In this document: positions 43,193-54,684 of the stretch, piece by piece | Layout of the letters: each line of letters starts with the position of its first letter | How positions within the stretch are numbered: the first letter of the stretch is position 1 | Source of the DNA: Cylicocyclus nassatus | Lineage: Eukaryota; Nematoda; Chromadorea; Rhabditida; Strongylidae | Direction of reading: 5' to 3' | Assembly: GCA_958299035.1 (NCBI GenBank) | Contig: CATQJL010000112.1 | Span: 87,748,636-87,812,635 of the forward strand | Length of the DNA stretch: 64,000 bases | Notes under the pieces: model-generated | Seen by the model: the letters and a program-made list of their open reading frames with translations, nothing else | Told to the model about the DNA's origin: nothing | Database searches by the model: none | Program-made: the position numbers and the translations under genes

Positions 43193-44749
43193 TAACGATT
43201 ATTATCCGACAGATCTCTTCCTAAACAGAGTTAACTAAGACTACATTTGTAGTGTAGGTATGCATTTTCTGCAGTGTAAATGCTTCTCAAATGAAGAATT
43301 TCGTCAACATTTACAGAATGCCCACCTTTGCAAAGTATTCGCCACTAATCTACGAGCGAGACTACATTCTCTGGCATACTCTTCTTTCCCATTTTCAATT
43401 TGAAATTTGGCGGAAAATCATGGAAAATTGGTGGTTAAGAGGGATTTTTGCTTGGCAAAGTATCAGTTAACTTTGAAATCTTACAGAAAAGCCCTCTTTT
43501 TTGACAAAAAAAATGAAAATGCACCGCCAAGAATCTTGCAGATAAGTCCCACCATCAGATTAGCCCGTCTACAGATAAGTCCGGACATATCTGACAGTCT
43601 TCGGACTTTTCTGACAAGACTTCAAGGTAGTTATAATGGGAAAAAAACGGATTTATATGTAGGCGGGCTTATCTGAAGGGCCTTAATTGAGTCAGAAAAG
43701 CGGACCTATCTAAATGCGGACTTATCTGTAGACGGACTTAGGTAATGGAAGAATTTATTCATGAAATTTTAGGGCAATCTGCTAGCGGACCACAGTCTAA
43801 TGGCATGGTCTTTTTTCTCAAAAAAACATTTTCTTCAAAGTAAATTGTCTTCAAATGAGATTTTCGCCGAAATCCACGGAGAGTGGGTGGTAACGAGTGA
43901 CTTTCTCAAAAGAATGCTCTCTTTCGCAATGTATCGACTACAAATCAAAGCAGGAAATGGTCAGAACTTAATACACCCATGCCGATGCAAACATGCTATA
44001 TTGTATCGGACTCGCCTTGAAACGCTGATCACAAATATATGTTTAACATCGCCGAACGATTATCTGGAGGAGTGATGAGCGTTCAAATGTGCGATTTACG
44101 AAATGTTCTGCGGCGCATGTTCCACGAAATACGTTAAATACGTTTTTAAAACACTTGTTAGTGGTGAATATGCTGCCTTCCTTGTAATCAGATAACAATA
44201 CCCACTGTAATGACATCAAGCTGCCTTCAAAGGAGACACATTCGTTGACGTTTCGTTGACACTTTCGCCTTTAAGTTTACTGATTCCATCTGACCCTTAT
44301 AAGGGCAATGGCTGTCCCAATAGTGTGAGTGTCGCCCAGGCAATGACATGATCGGAGTCCAATGAAGGCCAAATTTTATCTGATACACCGTCAGCTTCTT
44401 GAATTATTGCCAATCTGTATTTGGTTTTGATTACTTCACATACCTTCAAGTTCATGGAGTATGTCCCTCCAGTTCGTCTCACTAATTTCCCGTATCCGCC
44501 TAATCTGATGGTATCATCAGCTTCCAGATTCGTGTGGAGGTGGTCTTGCCAACTCAAGCGTTGCGGTTTTTGCTAGCGAGAGATTACGAAAAGCAATGCT
44601 ATGACGTGGAGGTTTAACAAGTTCATCCCTGTTATCAGGCAAAGTCTGCAATACACCTCCACACGAATCTGGGAGCCGATTATATAAGGCTGCATTCGTG
44701 GCTTGCTCATGCAAGAAAGACTTTGTTTTCAAAGTGCTAGAACGATATA
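43193..44749. other. No gene recognised; two short inverted repeats
   Basis: CGTCTACAGATAAGTCCG at 43567-43584 pairs with GCGGACTTATCTGTAGACGG at about 43715-43734, and related GGACTTATCTG words lie between. CAGATTCGTGTGGAGGTG near 44525 pairs with CACCTCCACACGAATCTG near 44655. Frames here have no recognisable domain. Confidence 0.45.
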
Positions 44750-45245
44750 ATCAAAAGCAGCTGTTTGCAGCTCAAAGCAGCTGAGATACGCTCAGAAAAA
44801 GTGAGCGTAAGGCTTGATACATACCTGACGTTGGGTGTCTATACGTAGCGATGGCAGCAACGCAGTTCGTGCGTATCGATTGCAGCGGAGTGACGCTGCT
44901 GCATCCCGCTGTAGCAGCTAGCGCGAAGTCGTGTCCATACTTAGCAAGTCATTTTTGACCAGCGCTGCACAGCGCTGCTCAAGCTGATCAACGCTGCAAC
45001 GAGATTTTGCAGCAGAATTACGCTCAGTTTTTCTGAGCGTATCTCAGCTGCTTTGAGCTGCTTTTGTATGGATATTAAGCAGCCAAAGCAGCGCTGGCTT
45101 TGCCAAAGCAGCGCTGCCTTCGCTGCTCGCTGTTCTTGTCCATACCTAAGCAGCGAGGTATGTATCAAGCCTAACTCAGCTGCAAGATCTAGTTGCAGCG
45201 CTGATCAGCTTGAGCAGCGCTGCTCAAAAATGACTCGCTAGGTAT
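44750..45245. repeat. AGCGCTG-rich palindromic block
   Basis: AAAGCAGCTGAGATACGCTC at about 44773 is inverted at about 45036, and GCAAGTCATTTTTGACCAGC at 44944 is inverted at about 45220. GCAGCGCTG and AGCAGCG words recur throughout. It appears to have inserted into the left TIR region of the following element. Confidence 0.6.
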
Positions 45246-47451
45246 GAGAAGAACTTAAATACTGCGAAATGGCCGTTGTCATTGGAGCGCGTTTTCGACC
45301 TGGGACTTGAATTTCGCCTGGATTCCGCTTACGAAGGTAGGAAAAGGGCCCTTTATGGAGTGTTTACTGCATACATATGGTAGTTCCCGACCTGAGATGA
45401 GGATTTCTCCAACATGCTGTTTACGATTGTGATATCATGCGGTGGAATAGTGATCTTCCTCAGTTAAAGTGAAGCATGCTTTAGATCCAACGCGACTTCC
45501 AAAGGATAGTCAAGGATAATCAAGGTGAGGGAAAAATAGTCTGACACTGCAAATTTAACATGATATTTGTGAACAGTTTGTCATATAAGACCCTACCCTT
45601 TGCGAAACCGAAATCTGAGATTATAAATTTCTGTGTTGTATAATATAAAGTGGAAGAGTGTCGCTCATTCTTTCGAAGTCATTCGTGTAAACGCTTCCTA
45701 GTTTAGTGATGGGTTTATTCACCACATTTTCCTGTCTGCATAGAATTGCTGAATGGATCACCGAACATGCGTTTACTTTGGTTTTCTATTATTCAAATCG
45801 AACAACAAACGGAACGGTCAGAAACAGACAGAACACGTCCTAGAATATGATAGATGGCATGAAGTAAAGCACCTGATCTACAATAACTGATAACGTAGCA
45901 AGTCGTGTCCACAAACATAATGAGTACGTTCAACCTAGAAAAAAGAACAACTCAGAGCCTAATAAATCATGGCAGTGTGGTACGTTGAAAAGATGATGAC
46001 GCAAACGTTCGATATAAGTGAATAAACTGAAAGTAGAGAAAATTTTAACATGTCGAAGTTCTAGGCAACAACATTTTCGTTATGATCAACACTCCTTGGG
46101 TCGCATCTTTCATAGTGCTTGCGAAGTGCTGCGGCGTTTGACCCTATGTATTTGCAATCCTTTTCAATGCAGGGAAAGTAAGCTAGATCCGGCTCCAAAT
46201 CGCCTCCGTTCATTTCATGCCTAAAGGATTGAGCTGAGAAAGCAAGGAAATCTTTGTAACAGAGACACCAACACTACGGTGCGTCCAGCAGCATTTGTTG
46301 TAACCATCGAAGACTCGTCAATATGCTGGATTCACTCGTTGATGGGAAACTAGAAAGAAAAAGCGCTGGACGACCTTCTGAGATAGATAAACACAAAGTT
46401 TTGAAGATGAAGGGAATACAAATACAAACTGGGCGCTGTTCCATATCAGGGCCCCAATATCCAAGGAGTATATTTGGCCCAAACTCAGTCCATGGGGGCT
46501 ATCGCCTACTGACCACGAATATCGACTTTTGGACAACATCATCACTTTCGGTGGTTACGATGGGGACGCTGGGGGCTCAACTACATTTGGCTAATCCTTG
46601 TTTGGGAGGATTGTTCGACATTATCATGGATACCCACGTTTTCTGCTCAACCACCATCCTTGGTGGTGAGGGTAGCTTTATCGTAAGCAATAAAGTCAGA
46701 AACTTGGACAAAACAACAACAACAAAGTTTTGAACAAAAATTCCGGAATATCGAAGTTTGATTACAACCGAGTTTCAGCAGTGATAAGCAGAAATTCGGT
46801 TTCGAGTTCATTCAACTTGCTTTTTTTTTCAACAACGTTGTTTTTCAAAAAGGATAAAACAATCTAGCATGTAAGAATGGGGTTAGGTGATGTAAAATCG
46901 AAAGTGAGTCGAGAACACGAACTCCTAATTGAGCCTCCCATCGTACACCCATCGTAAACACCCAGTGACGTTTTCAAAGCATAATGTTTCGACCAGCATG
47001 GTCAACACTCCCGACAAACTGAGCAAGAGCGCCGAGAACTGGCCATGTCTTACCACTTCCTCAACAAAAAGACTAATGAACATACCAGTAGTATCTGATG
47101 CTCTCGTCCAGCTTGTTTTTTTTCCACGTTTAGTCGATCCGACAGAGAAACGCCGCTTCCACCAGACATTTTTTCACAAGAATTGCACTCTGGAAAGTGA
47201 ACAATATGAAACAATCACAGAATGACAAATAACGAGCAAAACCGAGACAGTACAGAACATCTAAAAGAGGAAAGGTCCACGATTCAAGCAAGAAAAGAAC
47301 ACATGTTACGAAAATGGAGCACAGCGCTAAGTTCTGAGATGAAAACGCGCTTCAATGACAACGGCCATTTCGCAGTATTTAAGTTCTTCTCTAGGTATGA
47401 ACGCTTTTGACGCTACGTATAGACACCCAACGCCAGGTATGTATCAAGCCT
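44810..47451. mobile_element. TA-flanked element with 41-bp TIRs
   Basis: TIRs begin AGGCTTGATACATACCTG and continue GTTGGGTGTCTATACGTAG with a single mismatch over 41 bp; TA flanks both (44808-44809, 47452-47453). A second inverted pair lies inside (AAATGGCCGTTGTCATTG at about 45270 and 47352). Frames at 46323-46733, 46929-47225 and 47222-47410 show no transposase motif I recognise. Probably a non-autonomous or decayed Tc1/mariner-class element. Confidence 0.7.
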
Positions 47452-47453
47452 TA

Positions 47454-48827
47454 GGTTCGCGGACGCCTTCGCGCTCGGCGTCGAACTAAATGCATTTCGA
47501 TTTCTCAAATTCTTCGCATTGCGAGCAAACTGCCAACATTTTGGGCGTAGCTATCTGTTCATGAGCAAATTTTACCGCAAGCTCTCGGCACTGCAAAGGG
47601 GGAATGGTCAGGAGGTACGGTCGATGCGAATTTTTCGCGAAGCTACGCCACAACCTACTTTAACAAATACAGTATCCGGCCGCGATGTTATTGATGGACT
47701 CGAGTCGCGTATTCGACCACCCCACCTCCGTTTTTGCCGCTGGAAACCTCTAACAGCGGAAAGCTCAGTGGCTCCCAAGGTTTGGACGGCCGCAGAGCGG
47801 CCTCCGCGCGCGGCGTACTGCCTGACTTGCAGCTCCGCAAAGGCACTATACGACAAATTTAATCGGCTGTACTAGGGTTAGCACATTTTTGGGGAGCAAG
47901 TATAGAACAGTGAAGAGTTCAGACTTCGTCGTGCACTTCGAGCGGATATGCAGGACGCTATGTTATGGCATGAAGGTTTTCGCGGCCCAAAATTCAAGCT
48001 TCTATATCAACCGATATTCAAAATGTGCGATATAGTTGGACTGAAGACTTACGACGGTCTAGAGAGCAGTAGATGTAAGGACAACGAGATAAAATATTTT
48101 TATTCCCAAACCCATTCACAGATGGATTCGCCTTCTCCCAAGATGATGGACTTGCCGTAACGCAAACGGATCTTCTTCAAGGATGCTCGGAGGACGATAC
48201 TGCCACAATTCATACTGCAGGCATAGACATATCCAATGAGCAAGTACAGTCAGAAAGAAATCAATGATCAACAAAATGTTGGTGATTTTTAAGGCCTCTT
48301 CCGTGAAACCAGTTGAAAGATCAGTGGATGATAGAACCGTGGAGAGCTCAGCATCATGTAGATCACCACTGGCTTCAGCGGATGTGAAAATAAACACGCA
48401 CCCAAAGTAACACATTTTCAGAGAAGTGCTTCGTCAATCTTTTCAATAAAAAAAAGAACACATATTCAAATTGGACATTCCTAAAATCTATAAATTCTTT
48501 TGTGATTACATATGTGGTCAAAGTCATCGAAGAATTGCGAAGGTATCATACCACGAACAAATTTTTGCGATCGTGTTGACAAAGACAACAGGCGGCAGCA
48601 AAAAAAGTGCTCATGATCGGAGAGATGTCGACAGCGCCTGCAGCAGCGCCCCGTCTCTGCATGTAATGCATGTAATGCATGTAATGCATTCGCTTACACA
48701 AGGGTATGGATTGATAATACATCAGCAAAAGTTTGTAATGGATATTTGAAGGTGAAGTGTTCTGCTGAGTTATATCAGCTGATCTCTTTTTAAAGATTGT
48801 ACGCGTGGCGAAAAAATCAGGATCATG
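47454..48827. other. Mostly unassigned sequence with one plausible small exon
   Basis: The only frame with coding character is on the minus strand at 48116-48415 (see next entry). Triplicated CATGTAATG at 48659-48690 is a short tandem repeat. Confidence 0.35.
48116..48415 (-). CDS. Hypothetical small membrane protein or exon
   Basis: A 99-codon frame starts MCYFGCVFIFTSAEASGD, which could be a signal peptide, then an acidic/serine stretch, a strong transmembrane helix (ITNILLIIDFFLTVLAHWIC) and LQYELWQYRPPSILEEDPFA. The composition looks like coding sequence rather than a repeat, and it does not match any transposon in the window. I do not recognise a family. It might end at a donor near 48140 rather than at the stop. 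Confidence 0.3.
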   Translation of the reverse strand: MCYFGCVFIFTSAEASGDLHDAELSTVLSSTDLSTGFTEEALKITNILLIIDFFLTVLAHWICLCLQYELWQYRPPSILEEDPFALRQVHHLGRRRIHL

Positions 48828-48832
48828 GTAGT

Positions 48833-49077
48833 TGTTGTGTCCTCCGCGTCGGACACGTCGACTCTTCGTCCTGAGGTAGCACGCGAGGAACAAAGAGTAT
48901 TTATTAGATAATAATAGAACAGTTAAAGATAAGAGAGGCAGATGAGTGAACAGACGAACTGACTATGGCTAACAGCAAGCGCCTTTTATAGCGCTCATTT
49001 CCCGCGCATTGAGGTCGCAGGCGCCTCAGCGAGGGCAGATCATACGAGAAAATAACTGATCAGACACTAACACAACA
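48833..49077 (-). repeat. 3' LTR of the Gypsy element
   Basis: Begins TGTTGTG and ends CACAACA (both strands). In element orientation the U3 part contains GCGCTATAAAAGGCGC, a TATA box. The first 136 bp (element sense) are nearly identical to the other LTR; the remainder, R/U5, is strongly diverged. Confidence 0.93.
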
Positions 49078-49087
49078 CCTCCCCCAG
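49078..49087 (-). promoter_or_regulatory. Polypurine tract
   Basis: CTGGGGGAGG on the minus strand directly before the 3' LTR, the expected site for plus-strand priming. Confidence 0.75.
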
Positions 49088-49223
49088 TAGGGTAGTTACA
49101 ACAAAACTAGCCTAAGAGAAAAACATGAACTACAAATACGAAAAGCTAAGAAATCGATTACACATAGATATCACTATCTTTTAAACAACTACAAATCTAA
49201 TGAAACAAACATACGATAACATT

Positions 49224-51410
49224 CTATGGACTAGGTTGGAACCGTTGTACCGGTCTTCTCGTTCTGCTCGATCTCCGAAGCGTTGGCTGTGGCGTGGAGG
49301 GCTCGTGACTTGATGGCGACGTCGATGTCGTTGAATCCACGGGTACTGGCACATCGCTCGCGATTTGCTCAGAACTCCCTTCAGCAGCATTGCCATTCCT
49401 CGATAGTGTGTCGTCTTCTGTCAGAACATCCAACAGTATCTTCAAGGCTTCGAACTGTTGTTTGAGTTGCTGTTGGACTGCAAGCTGTTCGCTGTCGCTT
49501 CGGTGACGTAGTTGATTTGCGTGCTTCTTGCAGATTTCATTTCCAACCATTACTTCATAGTTGACGCGTCCAATACGTCTCATCACTGTTCCTTTCATCC
49601 AATGGAAGTGGGGTGGCTTCCACTGCTTGGCATATACCAGGTCACCAACTTCGAAATCTTTTCGAACGACTCCATGCTTCTGGTCAAACTGGTCCTTCAT
49701 GCGCTCTCGTCTTCTTCGTGCGAGTGGGTCTTCTGCATCTTCTGTCATCGGTAATAACAGACTTAATTTTGTGCGCAAGTTTCTGCCGAGAAACAATTCT
49801 GCTGGCGTCTTGTCGTTCAAGTTCGTGTTTGGTGTTGTCCTGTACGCTTGTAACACCACATTCAGAGTCTCTTCTGTTGACCTCTCCTCCCCCTCTAGTT
49901 TCTTGATTCCGCGTTTCAGCGTATCAACGAAACGCTCTGCCTGTCCATTCGATTGAGGGTGGTACGGAGCAGTCCTTATATGCGTGATTCCACCTTCGTC
50001 ACACATCCTCTTGAATAAATCCGATGTGAACTGGGTACCATTGTCGCTCACTATTGTTTGCGGTAATCCATACCTTGCAAACAAGTTCTTCAGAGCCTTC
50101 ACCGTCTTCGCAGCCGAGATATTGCTCATCTCGATCATTTCAGGCCATTTGCTGTAGGCATCTACCACGACCAAGTAGAAGACTCCTTGCATGGGTCCAG
50201 CAAAGTCGATGTGTATCCTCTGCCACACTCGAGTCGCGGATGTCCATGCTTCTAATGGTACTTTCGTCGGATTCTTGGCTAATTCCTGACATTTCGTACA
50301 TCTTCGTACCAAGTCTTCGCAATCTTTGTCGATATTCGGCCAGTAGACGTAACTTCGAGCCAGTTTCTTCATCCTTACTATCCCTGGATGTCCAAAATGC
50401 AGTTCTTTCAGCACATTTCCTCGAAGCTCCTTAGGTATCACAACCCTTTCGGCTGACATCAGACATTGCTCCACGATTGACAATGTCTCTCTTCGATTTC
50501 GAAAATGTGCGAATTCTTCATTCACTTCTGGCCAATTTCCTTTCTGCACATAAGTGAGCACTCTTCTAAGTACTGGATCTTTCTTCGTCCAAGTTTGTAC
50601 ATCAGATACCGTTACTGGCAGTTTCCTTATGCAGCTCTTCAGCATGTAGCCAACGTCGTTCTCAACGGCAGCTATCACGACATCTTCTTCGAGATTCTGA
50701 TTCTTCTTCATCAACCTTGACAAGCCATCTGCTTGTCCAAACTTCGTTGTTTTGACATATTCTATGTCGAAGTCATATCCAAGTAGAATTGTAGCCCATC
50801 TCATGAGTCGGTTTGCAGAGTAGACTGGAACTCCCTTTTTATCACCGAAGATGGCTAACAGTGGTTGATGGTCCGTCAGTAGCAGAAACTTTCGTCCGAA
50901 TATGTACTTGTGGAATTTTTTGACAGCAAAGGCAATTCCCAATGCTTCCTTTTCGATCTGCGAATAGTTCTTCTTCGCTTTCGTAAGAGACCGCGATGCA
51001 TGTGCAATTGGCTTTTCGGATCCATCGGCATATCTGTGCGATATTACGCATCCAATTCCATAATCGCTGGCGTCCGCTGCCACGACGATCTTCTGTCTTG
51101 GATCATAGTGAGCGAGATTGAGCTCACTTGACAATGTATCCTTGAGCTTTTCGAAGGCTTCTTGATGTGTTCGTGTCCATTCCCACTTGGCATCTTTCTT
51201 GAGCATCGCGTCCAATGGCCCACGAAGATCCTTGATCTTTGGCATAAACGCTGCATAGTACGTTATCATGCCAAGAAAAGCTCTCAAATGATTAACGTTC
51301 TTCGGCTCATTCATCTTCTTGATTGCTTCGATCTTCTCTGAGTTTGGCCTTCTGCCATTTCGGTCTACTATGAAGCCAAGATATCGTATCTCTGGCTTGC
51401 CAAGGAACAC
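49224..51410 (-). pseudogene. Gypsy pol, second part: end of RT, RNase H, integrase
   Basis: 728 residues. After the RT connection (IRYLGFIVDRNG) comes RNase H: ADASDYGIGCVI (D113), IEKEALGIAFAVKK (E154) and LTDHQPLL (D180). The integrase zinc site is H-F-G-H (338-341) with CTKC (371-374), followed by the DDE core: HIDFAGPM (D402), IVSDNGTQF (D456) and HPQSNGQAERFVD (E492). A GPY/F-like segment and a basic tail with TRRPVQRF close it. All catalytic residues are present. It has lost its start because a one-base deletion near 51410 separates it from the upstream frame. Confidence 0.93.
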
Positions 51411-53437
51411 TTCTCTAAGCGAATCCTGAATCCGTATTCAGCGATCCTTGCAAATACAGCTAACAAGTTCTCCATGTGTTCCTCTTCGGTTCTTCCACAG
51501 ACCAAGATGTCGTCTAAGTAGGTTGCTACCCCTCGCAATCCGCTCACCATCTTATTCATTATCTGTTGGAAGATTCCTGGTGCCGTCTTTATGCCAAAAG
51601 GCAACCTATTGTACTGGTACAAGCCTCTATGCGTATTTATTACAACCATTTTCTTCGCTTCTTCTGACAATTCGATCTGCAGGTAGGCGTCCGAGAGATC
51701 TATCTGCGAAAACACGGTGCCTCCATTGAGTGATGCGAATATGTCCTCCGGCAATGGCAGCGGATAATCATAAGACTCCAACGCTTTGTTGAGTCCGGTT
51801 GAGAAATCAGCACACAATCTTAACTTTCCATTCGCTTTCCTGACGCATACGATAGGAGCTGCCCATTCGCTGTGTGTCACTGGGCTTATGACTTTCAATT
51901 CCAATAGTCTATCCAGCTCGTTTTCGACAGCTTCGAGTGCAGCATGGGGGACAGGCCTGCAAGCCTTGAACACTGGGCGAACGTTTTCGTTAACTCTCAA
52001 GTGCGCTTTCTCTTTTGTGCAGAGTCCTAGACCTTCTTCGCAGACTTCTGGGTAGGTTTTCTTTAGCTTCGTAGCGATGTCGCTGGTTTGCTCTGCCTTC
52101 ACTTCGGCAACCATTCTGCTTAAGTGATAGGACATATCTTCGTTTTTCTGGATCCACTCTAATCCTAGCAGTGAGTTGTGGGGCGTCACGTATGCGTAGC
52201 CTTCGCTTCTGGATCCTTTGATTTCGTACTCACACCATAGCTTTCCATGGACTTTCGTGAAGCCTCCACTAGCGTTCTTGACAACCACGTTCGTCTCTTC
52301 CAAACGATGAGCACCCATGCTCTTCCAAATTGATTCGTTCAATAGCGTAATGTCTGATCCAGTATCTAGCGGAAAACTAACTGGATGACTATTCACTCTT
52401 GCTTCGATATACATGCGCGTCGAGTTGACATCCACCATCGCATTTGCAATCTTCGCTACGCTGTGCACATGGCGTTTTGGTTTCGTCCAACTTCTGTTCT
52501 TACTGGTGTCGCTGCTTCTGTGGATTCTTCGTTTCGAATCTTGCTGAACAAGTGCTTTTCTCTCCGCCACTTGTTCGCAATACTTCTCCTTGTGGCCTGT
52601 CTTCTTGCACTTCTTGCAATACCACAGCTTCGCTTTGCATTCCCTGGCAAAGTGAGGTTTACCACAGTTCCAACATTCCAGCTTCTTGGGTTCTTCCTTG
52701 CTTGTTGCTTCGACAGTCTTCGTGCAACCAGCCACAGTCTCGCTATCCTTCTTGAGACTAAGGAAGTTTTCGCACTCCAGGTACAATTCCTGTGGCGACA
52801 TCTTTCGTCCAGCCTTGTACTCCTTGTCCAGTACGGCTATGAGTCGCTGCCTGATTTCGGCTTCTTTTTGGCTCTTCAGGCCAAAAATCCATAGCAGGCA
52901 TTTGATCCCGTCGCTGTCGAGGTCGTGGATCTTCGCCTTTTCGCACAGTTCGTTCACTCGACCGGTATACATGAGGTAGTCTTCGGAATCCGCCTTTTCC
53001 AGCTTCAAACACTGGTACCTCATGGTAAATTCGGAAATTTTCACGTCGAACAGTTGCTTCAATGTTTCGACAGTTTCTTCGAATTTGATGGCGGTTACCT
53101 CTTTCGGTAGCACATGCCTCTGATATTTTTCGAAACAATCCTTGTCCAGTTTTTCGCATAACAGCCTCACCCTGGCGCTCTCCGTGAGCTGCTTCGCGTC
53201 TTCAACAAAGACTTCCTTGTAGCGAGCGTACCATCTGCTGAAGCACATATCCGCCTCGGGGTCGAAGGAGAACTTTTCGATCCTGTTGCTGAGCGCGGAC
53301 ATCATATTCGGAATTTCGTTTGAGGTACTGCTTCGTTCAGTACCTGTGATGTGTTTCAGAAGCTCCATCATTTCTCTTCGTTCCTCTCTCATCTCCTGGA
53401 GCAGGACCAGCATCTCCTCTGAGCCAATCTTCGTCAT
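51368..53437 (-). pseudogene. Gypsy gag, protease and first part of RT
   Basis: 689 residues from ATG at 53437. Gag (about 1-290) has a coiled, charged N-terminus and two zinc knuckles: CWNCGKPHFAREC (255-267, unusual C-x2-C-x3-H-x4-C spacing) and CKKCKKTGHKEKYC (274-287, canonical). The protease has FPLDTGSDITLL with the catalytic D at 358. RT follows with PIVCVRKANGKLRLCADF, VFSQIDLSDAYLQI (D580), LPFGIKTAPGIFQQ and TYLDDILVC (catalytic D642-D643). Gag and pol share one frame, with no programmed frameshift between them. The frame leaves RT after RLEKC owing to a base loss and ends shortly after. Confidence 0.93.
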
Positions 53438-53538
53438 GCTGATCTATCGGTTCGCTTTGACCGCTTTCTGCAGTCTCCTCGTCGATTTGATTTCCTCGGG
53501 CTTCGTTGATTCGGCTACTTCTTCGACTAGTAGCCGCC

Positions 53539-53553
53539 GCTTCTGATCGCCAC
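53539..53553 (-). promoter_or_regulatory. Candidate primer binding site
   Basis: Directly after the 5' LTR in element sense the sequence is GTGGCGATCAGAAG. TGG one base in could pair with the CCA end of a tRNA; I cannot name the tRNA. Confidence 0.5.
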
Positions 53554-53787
53554 TGTTGTGTCCGTCGCTTCGGACACTCGATGTCTTCGGTAGGTGGAGG
53601 CGAGGCAGAATAATATTTATTAGGAATAAATATGTAGACAAAAACCAGAGGCTGAGTGAACAGACGAACTGACTATGGCTAACAGCGAGCGCCTTTTATA
53701 GCGCTCATTTCCCGCGCATTGAGGTCGCAGGCGCCTCAGCGAGGGCAGATCATACGAGAAAATAACTGATCAGACACTAACACAACA
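53554..53787 (-). repeat. 5' LTR of the Gypsy element
   Basis: Begins and ends like the 3' LTR and shares its U3 and TATA box with a single base difference. R/U5 differs by many substitutions and indels and contains AATAATATTTATTAGGAATA. Confidence 0.93.
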
Positions 53788-53792
53788 GTAGT

Positions 53793-54684
53793 AGATCGAA
53801 ATCATTTATGACTAGATTTTCATAACCCGAGATAACCAGCATCTTCACTTCTTTTTTTTTGATGAAACACAACTTAACCGATTGGAAATAATGGAGAGAG
53901 ACATGTTTTTACTTTATTTTGTAGCAAAGGATGCCGTTGAAAAGAACTGAACTTCCAATCATTCTCATTGACCGCTCTCATTGCACTGTAGCAAATTTGC
54001 AGTTCGGACTTTATCTTTGCTTTCTCTCATGACCTTGTCTAAGCGTAAACAAAAGAGCCTTCTCATGGTAAGTTTCAGAATGATCTCCCTCCTATTAACG
54101 TGGGAAACTACCACATCCTGGTTTAAATGAAATAATGGTCGGGGATACTTTTTCATTTTAAACGATGATTATAGTTTCACGTCTGCTTCTCATGAAACGA
54201 ACTGCTATTTTCGTTATTCTACTTGATAACAAAACAGTGATGTTGACCTGCGGAAACTTCGTAGTTTGGTTTAGAATGAAACAAGGGACAATCATGGTAG
54301 CATGCTGCTTGCTGTATGCCATTTTGCGGAGAATAAAATTCTGATTTCAAGTCTGTTTTCCCTATCTGCGGCGCATTCCTGCATGAAAAGTTATGAGCGT
54401 CTATCGGGAAAAAAATTGTGAATAAATAGGATGAAAATAGCCGTAACAGTTTTCTTAACTCTTAAATGAAGCAGTGACAATTATCAGAGCACGCTAAGCA
54501 ATAAGTATTTTTCGATACAATATATCCACATTCCACTGCCTCAATCAAGCGCTAAGAAAATTTTAGCAATCAATTTTTTCCGAAAAAAATTCAGTTTTTG
54601 CCTCAAAGTGTCCCATAACTCCTCGTCCATGAATGCTCCGCAGAAAGGGAAAACAGATTTGGAATCAGCGTTTCCTCGCGCCAG
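53793..54684. other. Intergenic, dispersed repeat fragment
   Basis: About 54135-54290 is similar to 5395-5620. No gene recognised. Confidence 0.4.

Larger units (their letters stand above)
48833..53787 (-). mobile_element. Complete Ty3/Gypsy LTR retrotransposon
   Basis: Two LTRs in the same orientation, a 5-bp target duplication GTAGT (48828-48832 and 53788-53792), a polypurine tract beside the 3' LTR and gag-pro-RT-RH-IN in Gypsy order on the minus strand. Length 4,955 bp; no envelope frame. One frameshift in RT. Confidence 0.95.

Noticed and set aside
43560..43745. CRISPR-like repeat array from GGACTTATCTG words
   Set aside because: The spacing is irregular, orientations are mixed, and this is a eukaryotic genome; it is an inverted repeat.
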